From positions 310,001 through 374,000 of the forward strand of contig NZ_PJIP01000001.1 of the NCBI RefSeq assembly GCF_002929375.1: a DNA stretch of 64,000 nt. Direction: 5' to 3'. The DNA is from Arthrobacter sp. DWC3. GTDB taxonomy: Bacteria; Actinomycetota; Actinomycetes; Actinomycetales; Micrococcaceae. The number at the start of each line of letters is the position of its first letter. Position 1 is the first letter of the stretch. Below the pieces are notes generated by a model that saw only the letters and a program-made list of their open reading frames with translations, made no database searches and was not told the DNA's origin. Positions 16,976 to 25,607 of this stretch are shown piece after piece. The position numbers and the translations under genes were made by a program.

Positions 16976-19459
16976 ATGATCGAGACCGGCATGATCGATT
17001 CCGGCACGGACGGACCCGCGGCGCCCCCGCGCACCCCGGACGCCCCCGACCGGCAGTCCCTGTTCGCGTCCGTGGTCACGCACGCCAACGACGTGGTCCT
17101 CGTGACCGAGGCCGAGCCGATCGACGCGGCGTCCGGCGGACCGAAGGTCCTGTACGTCAACCCGGCCTTCACCCGCATGACGGGGTACGAGGCGGCCGAG
17201 ATCGTGGGCCGCACACCCCGGATGCTGCAGTCACCCGCGACCGACCGCGCCGAGCTGGACCGGCTGCGGGCCGCGCTGCGGGCGTGGAAGCCGGTGGAGG
17301 TGGAGCTGCTGAACCTGCGCAAGGACGGCACGGAGTTCTGGGTCCAGCTGAACATCACGCCGGTGGCCGACGAGACGGGCTACTTCACCCACTGGGTCGC
17401 CATCCAGCGGGAGATCACCGAGCGCAAGCTCCGCGAACTCGCGGTCCGGTCCATGCTGGACAGCACGTCCGACCTGCTGCTGGTGCTCGACGACGGCCGA
17501 GTGGAGGCCGCCAGCGCCGCCTCCCTGCGGATCCTCGGCCGGGCGCCCGCGCAGCTGCAGGGCCTGCACCTGCAGGACCTCGTGCACGAGGACGAGCGCC
17601 CCGCCGTCCTGAGGCTCCTCGAGGACACCGGCGTGCCGCGGATCGGCGACCGCGCGACCGCCCGCGTCCGGCACCGGGACGGCACATGGCGCTGGCTCGA
17701 GCTCTGCGCCGCACGCGCCACCGAGGGCGTGGGTGGCGCCGTGGTGACCTGTGCCGATGTCACCGAGCGGGTGCGGGTGGAGGAGGAACTCGAGGAGACC
17801 AACGGGCGCTTCCGCAGCGCCTTCGACGACGCCCCCATCGGTATGGCCATCACCTCCCTGACCGGGCGGTTCCTGCAGGTCAACAACGCCCTGTGCAGGC
17901 TCCTCGGTCGCACGCCGTCGGACCTGCTCGCCCTGTCCGTCGACGACGTGACACACCCCGACGACGTGCTCCACGCCGGCCGCCAACGCAAGGCGCTGAC
18001 GCACGGCGCTCAGGACAGCCACCGGCACGAGACCCGCTTCCTCCACGCCGACGGGAGCGTGGTCGGGATCCTCCACTCGTCCTCCGCGGTGCGCGACGCC
18101 CTCGGCGCACCCCGGCTGCTGATCGACCACATCGAGAACATCACCGACCGGCAGGCCTTCGAGGCCCGCCTCCAGCACCAGGCCCTGCACGACACCCTGA
18201 CCGGGCTGCCGAACCGCGCGCTGTTCATGGACCGGCTGGACAGGGCCCTCGCGTCCGACGGCCCCGACACCCCGGGCGGAGCGGGCCGGGTGGCGGTCCT
18301 GTTCTGCGACATCGACCGCTTCAAGTCCGTCAACGACACCTACGGACACCACGTGGGGGACCTCGTCCTCACCACGATCGCCCGACGCCTCCACACCGTG
18401 CTCCGCCCGACGGACACGGTGGCACGGCTCGGCGGCGACGAGCTGATCGTCCTCTGCGCCGCCACCGATGCGGACGGCGCCCGGTCGACGGCGGACCGGT
18501 TGCGGGGTGCCCTCGCGCAACCGGTCACCGTGAACGGGGTGCAGATCCCGGTGACCCTCTCCATCGGGATCGCCCTGTCCGTGCCGGGCCGTAGTACGCC
18601 CGAGCAGATGCTGCGCGACAGCGATGACGCGATGTACGCCGCGAAGGGGTCCGGCCGCGACCAGTACGCCGTCCACGACGAGGAGCACAGCGAGGCGGTG
18701 CGCCGGCGCATGGTGCTGAAGGCGGCACTGCCCCGCGCCATCGCCGACGGCGAGCTCTGCCTCCACTACCAGCCGCAGGTCGACCTGACCACCGAGGAGC
18801 AGGTGGGCAGCGAGGCCCTCGTGCGCTGGAACCATCCGGGCCTCGGGCTGCTCATGCCGGGGGAGTTCATCGAGCTCGCCGAGGAGGCCGGGCTGATGCG
18901 CGAGCTCGGCCGGTGGGTGCTCGGCGAGGTCCTGCGCCGCGCGGAGGCGCTCCGCCGCCGGGGCGGGCGGGAGCCCGAGGTGACATGGCTGAACGCGTCG
19001 GCGTCCGAACTGGACAGTCCGGACTTCGCCGCCGGCGTGGAGAAGGCCCTTCTGGAGCACGGCGTGCCCGGGACCGTGCTGGGCATCGAGATCACCGAGA
19101 GCGTCCTCATGACCAACCTGACGCGGGCCCACGGCAACCTCACGCGCCTGCGGTCCCTCGGGGTGCAGCTCGCCATCGACGACTTCGGCACCGGGTACTC
19201 GTCGCTGTCCTACATCGGCCAGTTCCCCGTGGATACCATCAAGATCGACGGCTCGTTCATCGCGGGCCTCGACAACCCCGCGCGCCGCCGGGAGTCCTTC
19301 GCGATCGTCACGGCCGTCATCAGCCTCGCCCATTCGCTGGGGCTGACCGTGGTGGCGGAGGGCATCGAGACGCCCACGCAGTCGCTGATCCTGCACGGGC
19401 TCGGCTGCGACCAGGGCCAGGGGTACCTCTACGGCAAGCCGGAGGCCCTGATCGTCTGA
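16976..19459 (+). CDS. PAS-GGDEF-EAL cyclic di-GMP turnover protein
   Basis: 827 aa, no membrane span. Three PAS domains come first (about residues 25-150, 155-270 and 280-400). The first resembles LOV (GRTPRMLQS ... VEVELLNLRKDGTEFWVQLNI) but has Pro where the photoactive Cys would be. The GGDEF domain reads RLGGDEL at about 484-490, an accepted active variant, preceded by DIDRFKSVNDTYGHHVGD. The EAL domain starts SEALVRWNHP at about 612, with ITESVLM and IDDFGTGYSSLSYI metal and loop motifs intact. Both cyclase and phosphodiesterase activities look possible. ATG 16976 has GGAG seven bases before; an in-frame ATG at 16880 is an alternative. It precedes the Pel-like locus by 1.7 kb. Confidence 0.9.
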   Translation: MIETGMIDSGTDGPAAPPRTPDAPDRQSLFASVVTHANDVVLVTEAEPIDAASGGPKVLYVNPAFTRMTGYEAAEIVGRTPRMLQSPATDRAELDRLRAALRAWKPVEVELLNLRKDGTEFWVQLNITPVADETGYFTHWVAIQREITERKLRELAVRSMLDSTSDLLLVLDDGRVEAASAASLRILGRAPAQLQGLHLQDLVHEDERPAVLRLLEDTGVPRIGDRATARVRHRDGTWRWLELCAARATEGVGGAVVTCADVTERVRVEEELEETNGRFRSAFDDAPIGMAITSLTGRFLQVNNALCRLLGRTPSDLLALSVDDVTHPDDVLHAGRQRKALTHGAQDSHRHETRFLHADGSVVGILHSSSAVRDALGAPRLLIDHIENITDRQAFEARLQHQALHDTLTGLPNRALFMDRLDRALASDGPDTPGGAGRVAVLFCDIDRFKSVNDTYGHHVGDLVLTTIARRLHTVLRPTDTVARLGGDELIVLCAATDADGARSTADRLRGALAQPVTVNGVQIPVTLSIGIALSVPGRSTPEQMLRDSDDAMYAAKGSGRDQYAVHDEEHSEAVRRRMVLKAALPRAIADGELCLHYQPQVDLTTEEQVGSEALVRWNHPGLGLLMPGEFIELAEEAGLMRELGRWVLGEVLRRAEALRRRGGREPEVTWLNASASELDSPDFAAGVEKALLEHGVPGTVLGIEITESVLMTNLTRAHGNLTRLRSLGVQLAIDDFGTGYSSLSYIGQFPVDTIKIDGSFIAGLDNPARRRESFAIVTAVISLAHSLGLTVVAEGIETPTQSLILHGLGCDQGQGYLYGKPEALIV

Positions 19460-19471
19460 CGCGGGGGACGG

Positions 19472-20254
19472 TCAGCCGGCGGGACGCAGCGAGGTGAGCA
19501 TCATCCTGATGTCCTGGTACTCCGCCGTCTCCATGTAGGCCTGGGGCGTGTCGATGTGCGGGGGCTTCCCGGGGTACACGAGGTAGGGGTCGTAGACACC
19601 GCCGAACGCGGCACCCGAGGGTGGCCACGGGAAGAAGTGGGCGAGGGGGCAGGCCGTCGGCCCCGTGGGTTCGGGGGCCGCCGTGATGCCGTACGCCAGC
19701 GTGGTCGCGGCCACTGGGTCGGCGACGGCGGGGTCGGTGCGTCCCTCGAACACGAACCGCGGGGTGACGGTGCCCTGGGCGAGGGCCGGGAGCGGCTCCG
19801 CGTCGAGCAGCGCGTAGGGGAGCTCCGCGGGGCATACGGCCCCGGTGACGAGGTCCGTCCGCAGCGTGGCCAGGTGCCGGCCCGTGGCGTCCCCGACGAC
19901 GACGGACACCCCCGCGGGCGGCGGCTCCGGTGCGTCGGCGACGGTCCACCCGACCGGATGGTCGAAGGCCAGGCTGCCGTCCGCCGTCGTGTAGGTCACC
20001 CACCCGTCCGGCGGCTGCGTGCTGCCGGACTCCGGAGGTGCCGTGGCCGGCGCGGTGGCCGACGGCGTGGTCGGCGGGTCCGTCGGCGGCTCCGTGGCGT
20101 CCTGCGTCGGGGGAGGGGTCGCGGCTGCGGGCCGGGCCTGCTGCGACCCGGGGCTTCCGGGCTCGGCGCCCGGACCGGCGCTGCAGGAAGTGAGGAGGAC
20201 GGCGAGGCCGAGGGCCCCGGATGACATCAGCGCTCGTGCGGTCGGACGACCCAT
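19472..20254 (-). CDS. putative lipoprotein with Pro/Thr-rich linker
   Basis: 260 aa. The signal peptide ends in the lipobox LLTSC (GALGLAVLLTSC), then about 50 residues rich in Pro, Thr and Ala form a flexible linker, then a globular domain containing WVTYTTADGSLAFDHPVGWTV, a pattern seen in secreted proteins of the PsbP/Mog1-like type. Membrane-anchored on the outer face. ATG 20254 has AAGGAG before it. Convergent with the cyclic di-GMP gene, with only 12 bases between stops. No function assigned. Confidence 0.7.
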   Translation of the reverse strand: MGRPTARALMSSGALGLAVLLTSCSAGPGAEPGSPGSQQARPAAATPPPTQDATEPPTDPPTTPSATAPATAPPESGSTQPPDGWVTYTTADGSLAFDHPVGWTVADAPEPPPAGVSVVVGDATGRHLATLRTDLVTGAVCPAELPYALLDAEPLPALAQGTVTPRFVFEGRTDPAVADPVAATTLAYGITAAPEPTGPTACPLAHFFPWPPSGAAFGGVYDPYLVYPGKPPHIDTPQAYMETAEYQDIRMMLTSLRPAG

Positions 20255-20448
20255 GGCTACTCCTTCGTATCGCGGGTGGACCGTTCCATGGTGCGGCCTG
20301 TCAGGGCGCCGGGACAGGCTGGCGGCCGAACCGTTGCCCGGCACGCCGTATCGTTGCCGTTCCGTGTGCACTCCGTACGCGATCCGTGATCTTCCGGGGG
20401 ATCCCGGAACCACTGGACCGGCCCCGTGGCCGGTGCGAAGGTTGGTCC

Positions 20449-20763
20449 ATGGTGAGCGAAGACGACGTCCGGACCGCGTGCCTCGCCCTGCCCGGCACCT
20501 CGGAGCGGCTGAGCTGGAACCGGCCGGCCTGGTTCGCCCGGACCCTGTTCGCACGCATGTGGGACGACACCGTCCTGACGGTCAAGACGGACGAGCGTGC
20601 GGCGCTGCTCGCGACGCAGCCGGGCGTCTTCCTGCTCCACCCCCACCACGAACGCTACGCCTCCCTGGTCCTCGTGCGCCTCGGCCGCCTCGACCACGAT
20701 CAGCTCGGGGAGCTGATCCAGGAGTCCTACAGGATCGCCAACGAGGTGTCCTCCCGGCGGTGA
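20449..20763 (+). CDS. MmcQ/YjbR-like DUF protein
   Basis: 104 aa. Matches the YjbR/MmcQ pattern: an N-terminal helix (EDDVRTACLALPGTSERLSW), a strand pair carrying FARMWDDTVLTVKTD, then ALLATQPGVFLLHPHHERYASLVLVRLGRLDHDQLGELIQESY. The family has a CyaY-like fold and may bind DNA; function is unknown. ATG 20449 has AAGG eight bases upstream. It is divergent from the lipoprotein gene. Confidence 0.75.
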   Translation: MVSEDDVRTACLALPGTSERLSWNRPAWFARTLFARMWDDTVLTVKTDERAALLATQPGVFLLHPHHERYASLVLVRLGRLDHDQLGELIQESYRIANEVSSRR

Positions 20764-21180
20764 CCCCTTCCCGGTGCAGCTCCGTGGTGTTCATCACAGG
20801 CCGGCAGGCACGGGCCTGCGGGACTTCTCCCGCCGTCGCGGGGGTGCAGGTAGTCGGCGGGCCGATTCTCGAGTAGGCCCGTACCCGCGGTCAGGTAGGG
20901 AAGGGGAGGAAGGGGTGCGGGTGGCCTCCCGAGGTCGCGGGATGCGTACTCGTGAAGCGGCCACGGCCCGCTGGATACCTTGAAGCAGGTGCTCGCTGGC
21001 AGAGCCGGCGACGACGCACCCCTCCCTTCGGAGTGGGCGATGGGACCGGCCCGGATCAGCGCCGGCACACGGCTGCCGGCCGGCTCCCGCCCGGCAGCTG
21101 AAAGAGCTCCAGTCCCACGTCCGTCTCACACGAGGCCGTCGATGCCGTCCTGCGCGGCGGCGAGCGGCCCAGGGGAAACC
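20764..21180 (+). other. 417-bp region with a long, possibly structured leader of the Pel-like operon
   Basis: No gene. A candidate promoter GTGAAG-N18-TACCTT (20952-20981) would leave about 190 bases of leader. The leader contains a hairpin near 21024-21042 (CCCTCC, loop CTTC, GGAGTGGG) and a second with an 8-bp stem (21072-21079 with 21091-21098). I could not match it to the cyclic di-GMP-I, -II or ydaO riboswitch patterns. The ribosome site for the first gene is weak (AGGGGA at about 21171). Confidence 0.4.
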
Positions 21181-22641
21181 ATGACTTCTCTGCAGTCCGT
21201 CCTCCACGACTCCTTCGCCCGACGCCGCACGGTGGCCATCATCGTCGCGCTCCTCCTGACGGGCCTCGTGCCGCTCGCCGATACCGTGCTGCCCGCCGGG
21301 TGGTCCACCGCGCTGCTGGCCGCGGGCGTCCTCCTGCTGATGGTCACGCTCCTGATGCTCGCGCGCCCCGGTGCCTCGGACAGCATCGGCATCGCGGAGT
21401 CCGACGGCGGCACCCGCCGTGGCGCGGGGCTCCTGCTGTACCTGTCGCCCGTGATCCTCCTGAACCTCGTGTACCCGCTCGTCAGCCCCGCCATGGCTGC
21501 GGTCGACATCGGCGGTGTGCAGCTCACGCTCGTGGTGCTCGCGTCCTCCATCACCGTCCCGTGGCTCGCGCAGGCCGCCTGCCTTCCCGCCTACCGCGCC
21601 ATCGGCGACCTCATGGCCGAGCGTGACATGGCCGCCATCACCCGCCGCTTCTGCACCACGTGGCCCGCCATGTTCCTCCAGTCGCTGCCGCTCGTGGTCG
21701 TCTTCGCCGTGCCGCTGTGGCTCGCCACGCAGTGGTCCCTCCCGGCCCTCGCCACCTACGCAGCGCTCTGCGCCCTCCACCTGCTCTTCGTGCAGTCACT
21801 CATCCTCACCAACGTGGGGGAGCGCCGCGGTCTCTGGGCCCTCGCCTGGGCGGCGTACGCCGTGGCTCTCTTCGCGGCACCCACCCTATGGTGGCTCCCG
21901 CCGGTGCTCGGAACCCTCACGCAGGTCGCGACGATGGGTCGCGGGCTGGCTTCTCTCCGGTTCGCCCGGCGCCTCGACGCCCGCCACTTCTCCGCCGACC
22001 TCGTGCGCGGCCTGCTGCTCGGCGCCGTGCTCTGGGCCGACAAGTTCGTGCTGTTCCTCGTCACGGACGGGGACTTCCAGGTGGTGATCGTGTTCCTCGC
22101 GATGCTGCCCGCCGTCGTCGCCTACAACTACTACTTCGTGAACCTCGCTCCGCGGGTGGACCGGGCCGTCACAGACCTGCACCGCACCATCGCCGAGGAG
22201 CCGCTCACCCTCCTGGCCACGAGGTCACGGGAACTCAGCCGCACCGTGGATCGCGCCATCCTCAGCACGGGTGCCGTCGGCATGGTCCTCACGCTCGTGG
22301 TCGCCCTGCTCCTCGAGGGCATCCAGCCCGTGAACGTGCTGCTGGTGGTCTCCGTGGGCGTGGCCTCGTGGGCCTTCATGATCCTCACGCTCCTCAGCTA
22401 CGAACTGGACTACATCGGCGAGAAGGTCCTGCCGCAGATCCTGGGCGGCATCCACCTGGCACTCTGCGCGGCGGCCTTCCTGCTGGTCGGCGTGGTGCAG
22501 GGCTCCGCCGGGGCCGTGCTCGCGTACGGCATCCTCGTGGTGGCGGACCTGGTGCTCGTCGCCGTGGCCTGGGTGCTCTACAAGCGGCACTGGACCCAGC
22601 CCGAGTACACCCTGTTCTGGCGCCACGCCACGTCCTGGTAG
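21181..22641 (+). CDS. pelG: PelG-like polysaccharide exporter membrane protein
   Basis: 486 aa with about 12 hydrophobic helices, the size and layout of PelG, the MATE/MOP-type subunit of the Pel exopolysaccharide synthase. Recognisable are an N-terminal helix pair (RRRTVAIIVALLLTGLVPLAD), ADKFVLFLVTDGDFQVVIVFLAMLPAVVAYNYYFVNLAPRV in the centre and ILGGIHLALCAAAFLLVG late. In the Pel system PelG, with PelD, PelE and PelF, forms the inner-membrane synthase-export complex. The 46-base spacing to the PelF-like gene, and that gene's own identity, support the call. No PelD, PelE, PelB or PelC homologue is nearby. Confidence 0.75.
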   Translation: MTSLQSVLHDSFARRRTVAIIVALLLTGLVPLADTVLPAGWSTALLAAGVLLLMVTLLMLARPGASDSIGIAESDGGTRRGAGLLLYLSPVILLNLVYPLVSPAMAAVDIGGVQLTLVVLASSITVPWLAQAACLPAYRAIGDLMAERDMAAITRRFCTTWPAMFLQSLPLVVVFAVPLWLATQWSLPALATYAALCALHLLFVQSLILTNVGERRGLWALAWAAYAVALFAAPTLWWLPPVLGTLTQVATMGRGLASLRFARRLDARHFSADLVRGLLLGAVLWADKFVLFLVTDGDFQVVIVFLAMLPAVVAYNYYFVNLAPRVDRAVTDLHRTIAEEPLTLLATRSRELSRTVDRAILSTGAVGMVLTLVVALLLEGIQPVNVLLVVSVGVASWAFMILTLLSYELDYIGEKVLPQILGGIHLALCAAAFLLVGVVQGSAGAVLAYGILVVADLVLVAVAWVLYKRHWTQPEYTLFWRHATSW

Positions 22642-22687
22642 CCCCACCCCACCCGGCCCGACCCGCACTCAGCGACAAGGAAGACCC

Positions 22688-24382
22688 ATGTACGTGTTCA
22701 AGACCCCGAAAGCCCGCCGCGCCGCCCTCGAGCAGTCCCCGGCCGCTTTCCACCCGGCCCAGGCGGCCGCGCAGGCCTCCTACGCGGACGTCGACGTCGC
22801 CATCGTCATGGAGTCCACCTACCCGTACCTCAAGGGCGGTGTCTCGGCCGTGGTGCACGACATCGTGACGCACAACCCGGACCTCACCTACGGCATCATC
22901 CACATCACCTGGGACTCCTCGTCGCCGCAGGAGGACCTGTACGGCATGCCGGAGAACGTGATGTGGGTGCGCCCGGTCTACCTGAGCATGCAGGAGCACC
23001 GGCACGACTTCATGGCCGTCTCCTCGAAGGACCTGGGCATGAGCCCGGCCGAGCGGTCGGCGCTCGCGGACCGCCTGTTCGACGCGCTGTACGCACTGTC
23101 CGAGCGGCGCGAGGTGGAACCGCTGTGGCAGCTGATCGACGAGGGCTTCAACGAGCGCACCCGCACGTACCCCCTCTGGGCCCTGCTCGGGACGAAGGAG
23201 TTCATGGAGGCCCTCTCCGTGCGGATGCCCCAGCTCGACCTGTCCCTGGCCGACTCCTTCTGGACGCTGCGGAACTTCCTCTCGCTCGCCTTCGCCATCC
23301 TCGGTGAGACCATGCCGAAGGCGCGCGTCTACCACGCGCACACCACCGGTTACGCCTCGCTCCTGGGAGCGGCGGCGGCCCGGGACCACAGCACGTCCTT
23401 CCTGCTGACCGAGCACAACCTGTATGTCCGTGACACCGTCAACACCCTGCTGGACCGCAACATGGCGCTGTCCATCACCTCCGAGGACTACCGTACGTTC
23501 GACGTCACGCCGGACCAGCGGGCGTGGATGGCGTGGTGGACCGAGATGGGCCACTTCTGCTACCCGAGCGCCACACTCATCACCTACCTGTACCCGACGG
23601 CCATCACGGAGGCCGCGCGTCTCGGCACCGACATCGACAAGTCCGTGGTGGTGCCCAACGCCATGGTCATCGAGGAGTTCGACGACAAGTACCGGGCGCG
23701 GCGGGACGCCCAGGCGCTCCTGGAGCAGCATGGCGACGACCACGTGTGGAAGCTCGTCTACATCGCCCGCGTGGTCCCCATCAAGGGTCTGCTCGATCTC
23801 CTCTCGAGCATGGACATCCTGCGTCGGCACGGCTTCCCGAACCTCCACCTCGACGTCCTCGGCCCCACCGAGCACGTGCCCGAGTACTACGAGGCGTGCC
23901 TCGCGAAGATCGAGAGCCTGGGACTGCACGACCACGTCACCGTCCACGGGACCGTCAACGTCCGCGACATGCTCGACCAGTTCGACCTCCTCGTGCTCCC
24001 GAGCTACAACGAGGGCCAGCCCATCGTGGTGCTCGAGGCCATGGCGGCCGGCATCCCCACCGTGGGCACCGACGTCGGCGGCATGCGCCAGCTGATCGGC
24101 GACGAGCTGAACACGCGTGACGGCCGCACGGTGGGACCGTGCGGTGAGCTGGTCGTCGCGGGCGACGTGGAGGAGATGGCCGACAACATCCGTGCGGTCA
24201 TCGGCAACATGGAGCTCTACAGGACCTACGCGGAGAACGCCCGGGTCCGCGTCCAGGAGTTCTTCCAGATGCACGAGATCATGTCCTCCTACAACGAGAT
24301 CTACCGGACGGTCGGTGACATCACCGATCTCGGCACGCTCACCACCACCGGGCTCGGCGACTTCGTGCGGTCCGGCTCGTGA
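22688..24382 (+). CDS. pelF: PelF-like GT4 glycosyltransferase
   Basis: 564 aa. The N-terminal ~280 residues match the PelF-specific DUF3492 region (DVAIVMESTYPYLKGGVSAVVHDIV, then TYGIIHITWDSSSPQEDLYGMP and TEHNLYVRDTV). The C-terminal half is a glycosyltransferase family 4 domain with KLVYIARVVPIKGLLDLL, a nucleotide-sugar loop LPSYNEGQPIVVLEAMAAGIPTVGTDVGGMRQLI and the EX7E-type acid pair. PelF is the cytosolic polymerase that uses UDP-GalNAc in Pseudomonas; the donor here is unproven. ATG 22688 has AAGGAAG upstream. The stop overlaps the start of the next gene by four bases. Confidence 0.85.
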   Translation: MYVFKTPKARRAALEQSPAAFHPAQAAAQASYADVDVAIVMESTYPYLKGGVSAVVHDIVTHNPDLTYGIIHITWDSSSPQEDLYGMPENVMWVRPVYLSMQEHRHDFMAVSSKDLGMSPAERSALADRLFDALYALSERREVEPLWQLIDEGFNERTRTYPLWALLGTKEFMEALSVRMPQLDLSLADSFWTLRNFLSLAFAILGETMPKARVYHAHTTGYASLLGAAAARDHSTSFLLTEHNLYVRDTVNTLLDRNMALSITSEDYRTFDVTPDQRAWMAWWTEMGHFCYPSATLITYLYPTAITEAARLGTDIDKSVVVPNAMVIEEFDDKYRARRDAQALLEQHGDDHVWKLVYIARVVPIKGLLDLLSSMDILRRHGFPNLHLDVLGPTEHVPEYYEACLAKIESLGLHDHVTVHGTVNVRDMLDQFDLLVLPSYNEGQPIVVLEAMAAGIPTVGTDVGGMRQLIGDELNTRDGRTVGPCGELVVAGDVEEMADNIRAVIGNMELYRTYAENARVRVQEFFQMHEIMSSYNEIYRTVGDITDLGTLTTTGLGDFVRSGS

Positions 24383-25452
24383 CGGGGGTCGGCGCCTGGA
24401 TCCGGTACGGCGACCCGCTGCTCCCGGGCCAGCTCGCGTTCGCGGCCGAGCACTACCGGGTGGCCATCCTCCAGCCGTGGGAGCTGCAGGCCGCCGAGGA
24501 GCTGAAGCGGCTCCGGCCGGACATGACGGTGCTCTGCTACAAGTGCCTGTCCTCCGTGCGGAGCTACGAGCCGGGACCGGTCTTCACTTCCGGCGTCTCC
24601 TACCGGGAGGCGGACGCGGACGCCTGGTTCGCCACGCGCCTGGACGGCACCCGCATCGAGTGGGAGCGCTACCCGGGGCACTGGCAGATGCGGGTATGGG
24701 ATCCCGCCTACCAGCGCCGCTGGGTGGACAACGTGGTCGATGAGCTGCGGGATTCGCCGTTCGACGGCATCATGGCGGACAACGACGTGTTCGAGGACTA
24801 CTACGGCCTGCGGCTGCCCATCGAGGGCGCCTCGGAGATGGCGGAGCTGCGCGCGGCCCTCGGCGACCTCGTGCACGCGGCCGGGACGGCGCTCAACGCC
24901 GTCGGCAAGATCGTGGTACCCAACATCGCCGAGTCGCGTCGCGAACCGGGCCGGTGGGAGGCGCACGCCGCGTTCGGCGGCGGCTTCGAGGAGGTCTGGC
25001 TCGGATACAGTCCCGTGGACCTGTTCGACCCGGTCACGGCCGAGGCGCAGCTGGCACAGGCCGCGGGACCCGGGTTGTCCATCCTCCGCGTCCCCACCGA
25101 CGGCGACGACCGTCACCCCAACTTCACCTACGGGCTCTCGGCGTTCTGGATCTTCGGGGAAGGCCGGGGTGCCTACAGCGCCACGGCCCACGACGACTAC
25201 AGCCGCCTGCAGCACGCACCGGAACTCGACTGGCAGCTCGGCGCGCCGCGCACCGCCCCCCAGGGCGGCAGGCATGCCTGGTGGCGGGAGTTCGACGGCG
25301 GGTTCGCCGCCGTGAACTTCAACCGGGACGGCAGGCGGCGCCGCAGGGTGCGCGTCCCTGCCGGCATGGTGGACGCCGAGGGCCGGCCGGCGCCGTCGTC
25401 GGTGGTCCTGCAGCCGCAGCGAGGCGTCCTGTTCCGCCGCCACTCCTCCTGA
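24379..25452 (+). CDS. putative TIM-barrel glycoside hydrolase (GHL15-like), cytosolic
   Basis: 357 aa without a signal peptide. Barrel strands are visible in VAILQPWE, MTVLCYKCLSSV, FDGIMADNDVFEDYYG (Asp residues placed as catalytic in this superfamily), KIVVPNIAES and PGLSILRVPTDGDDRHPNFTY. This resembles the hypothetical glycoside hydrolase group 15 and, more distantly, the GH114/GH166 enzymes that cut galactosaminoglycans. Translation is coupled to the PelF-like gene through a GTGA overlap, so it should act in the same pathway, perhaps trimming or editing intracellular oligosaccharide. A terminator follows. Enzyme activity is inference. Confidence 0.65.
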   Translation: MTGVGAWIRYGDPLLPGQLAFAAEHYRVAILQPWELQAAEELKRLRPDMTVLCYKCLSSVRSYEPGPVFTSGVSYREADADAWFATRLDGTRIEWERYPGHWQMRVWDPAYQRRWVDNVVDELRDSPFDGIMADNDVFEDYYGLRLPIEGASEMAELRAALGDLVHAAGTALNAVGKIVVPNIAESRREPGRWEAHAAFGGGFEEVWLGYSPVDLFDPVTAEAQLAQAAGPGLSILRVPTDGDDRHPNFTYGLSAFWIFGEGRGAYSATAHDDYSRLQHAPELDWQLGAPRTAPQGGRHAWWREFDGGFAAVNFNRDGRRRRRVRVPAGMVDAEGRPAPSSVVLQPQRGVLFRRHSS

Positions 25453-25473
25453 CGAACGCCCCCTGACGGGCGA

Positions 25474-25516
25474 GGACCCGGGCACGCGTCCGACCCGACG
25501 GCGCGTGCCCGGGTCC
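25474..25516 (+). terminator. hairpin terminator of the Pel-like operon
   Basis: A perfect 15-bp stem, GGACCCGGGCACGCG (25474-25488) with its complement at 25502-25516, and a 13-base loop, 21 bases after the stop. It separates the three-gene unit from the secreted homologue that follows. Confidence 0.8.
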
Positions 25517-25607
25517 CCCGCCGTCCCTTGCGCAGGTTCTGCTCAGGATTGCCGACGGTGGTGCTTCCGCCCTGTCCTGGCCCTCCCGGCGCATCCATGA
25601 TGTGCGT

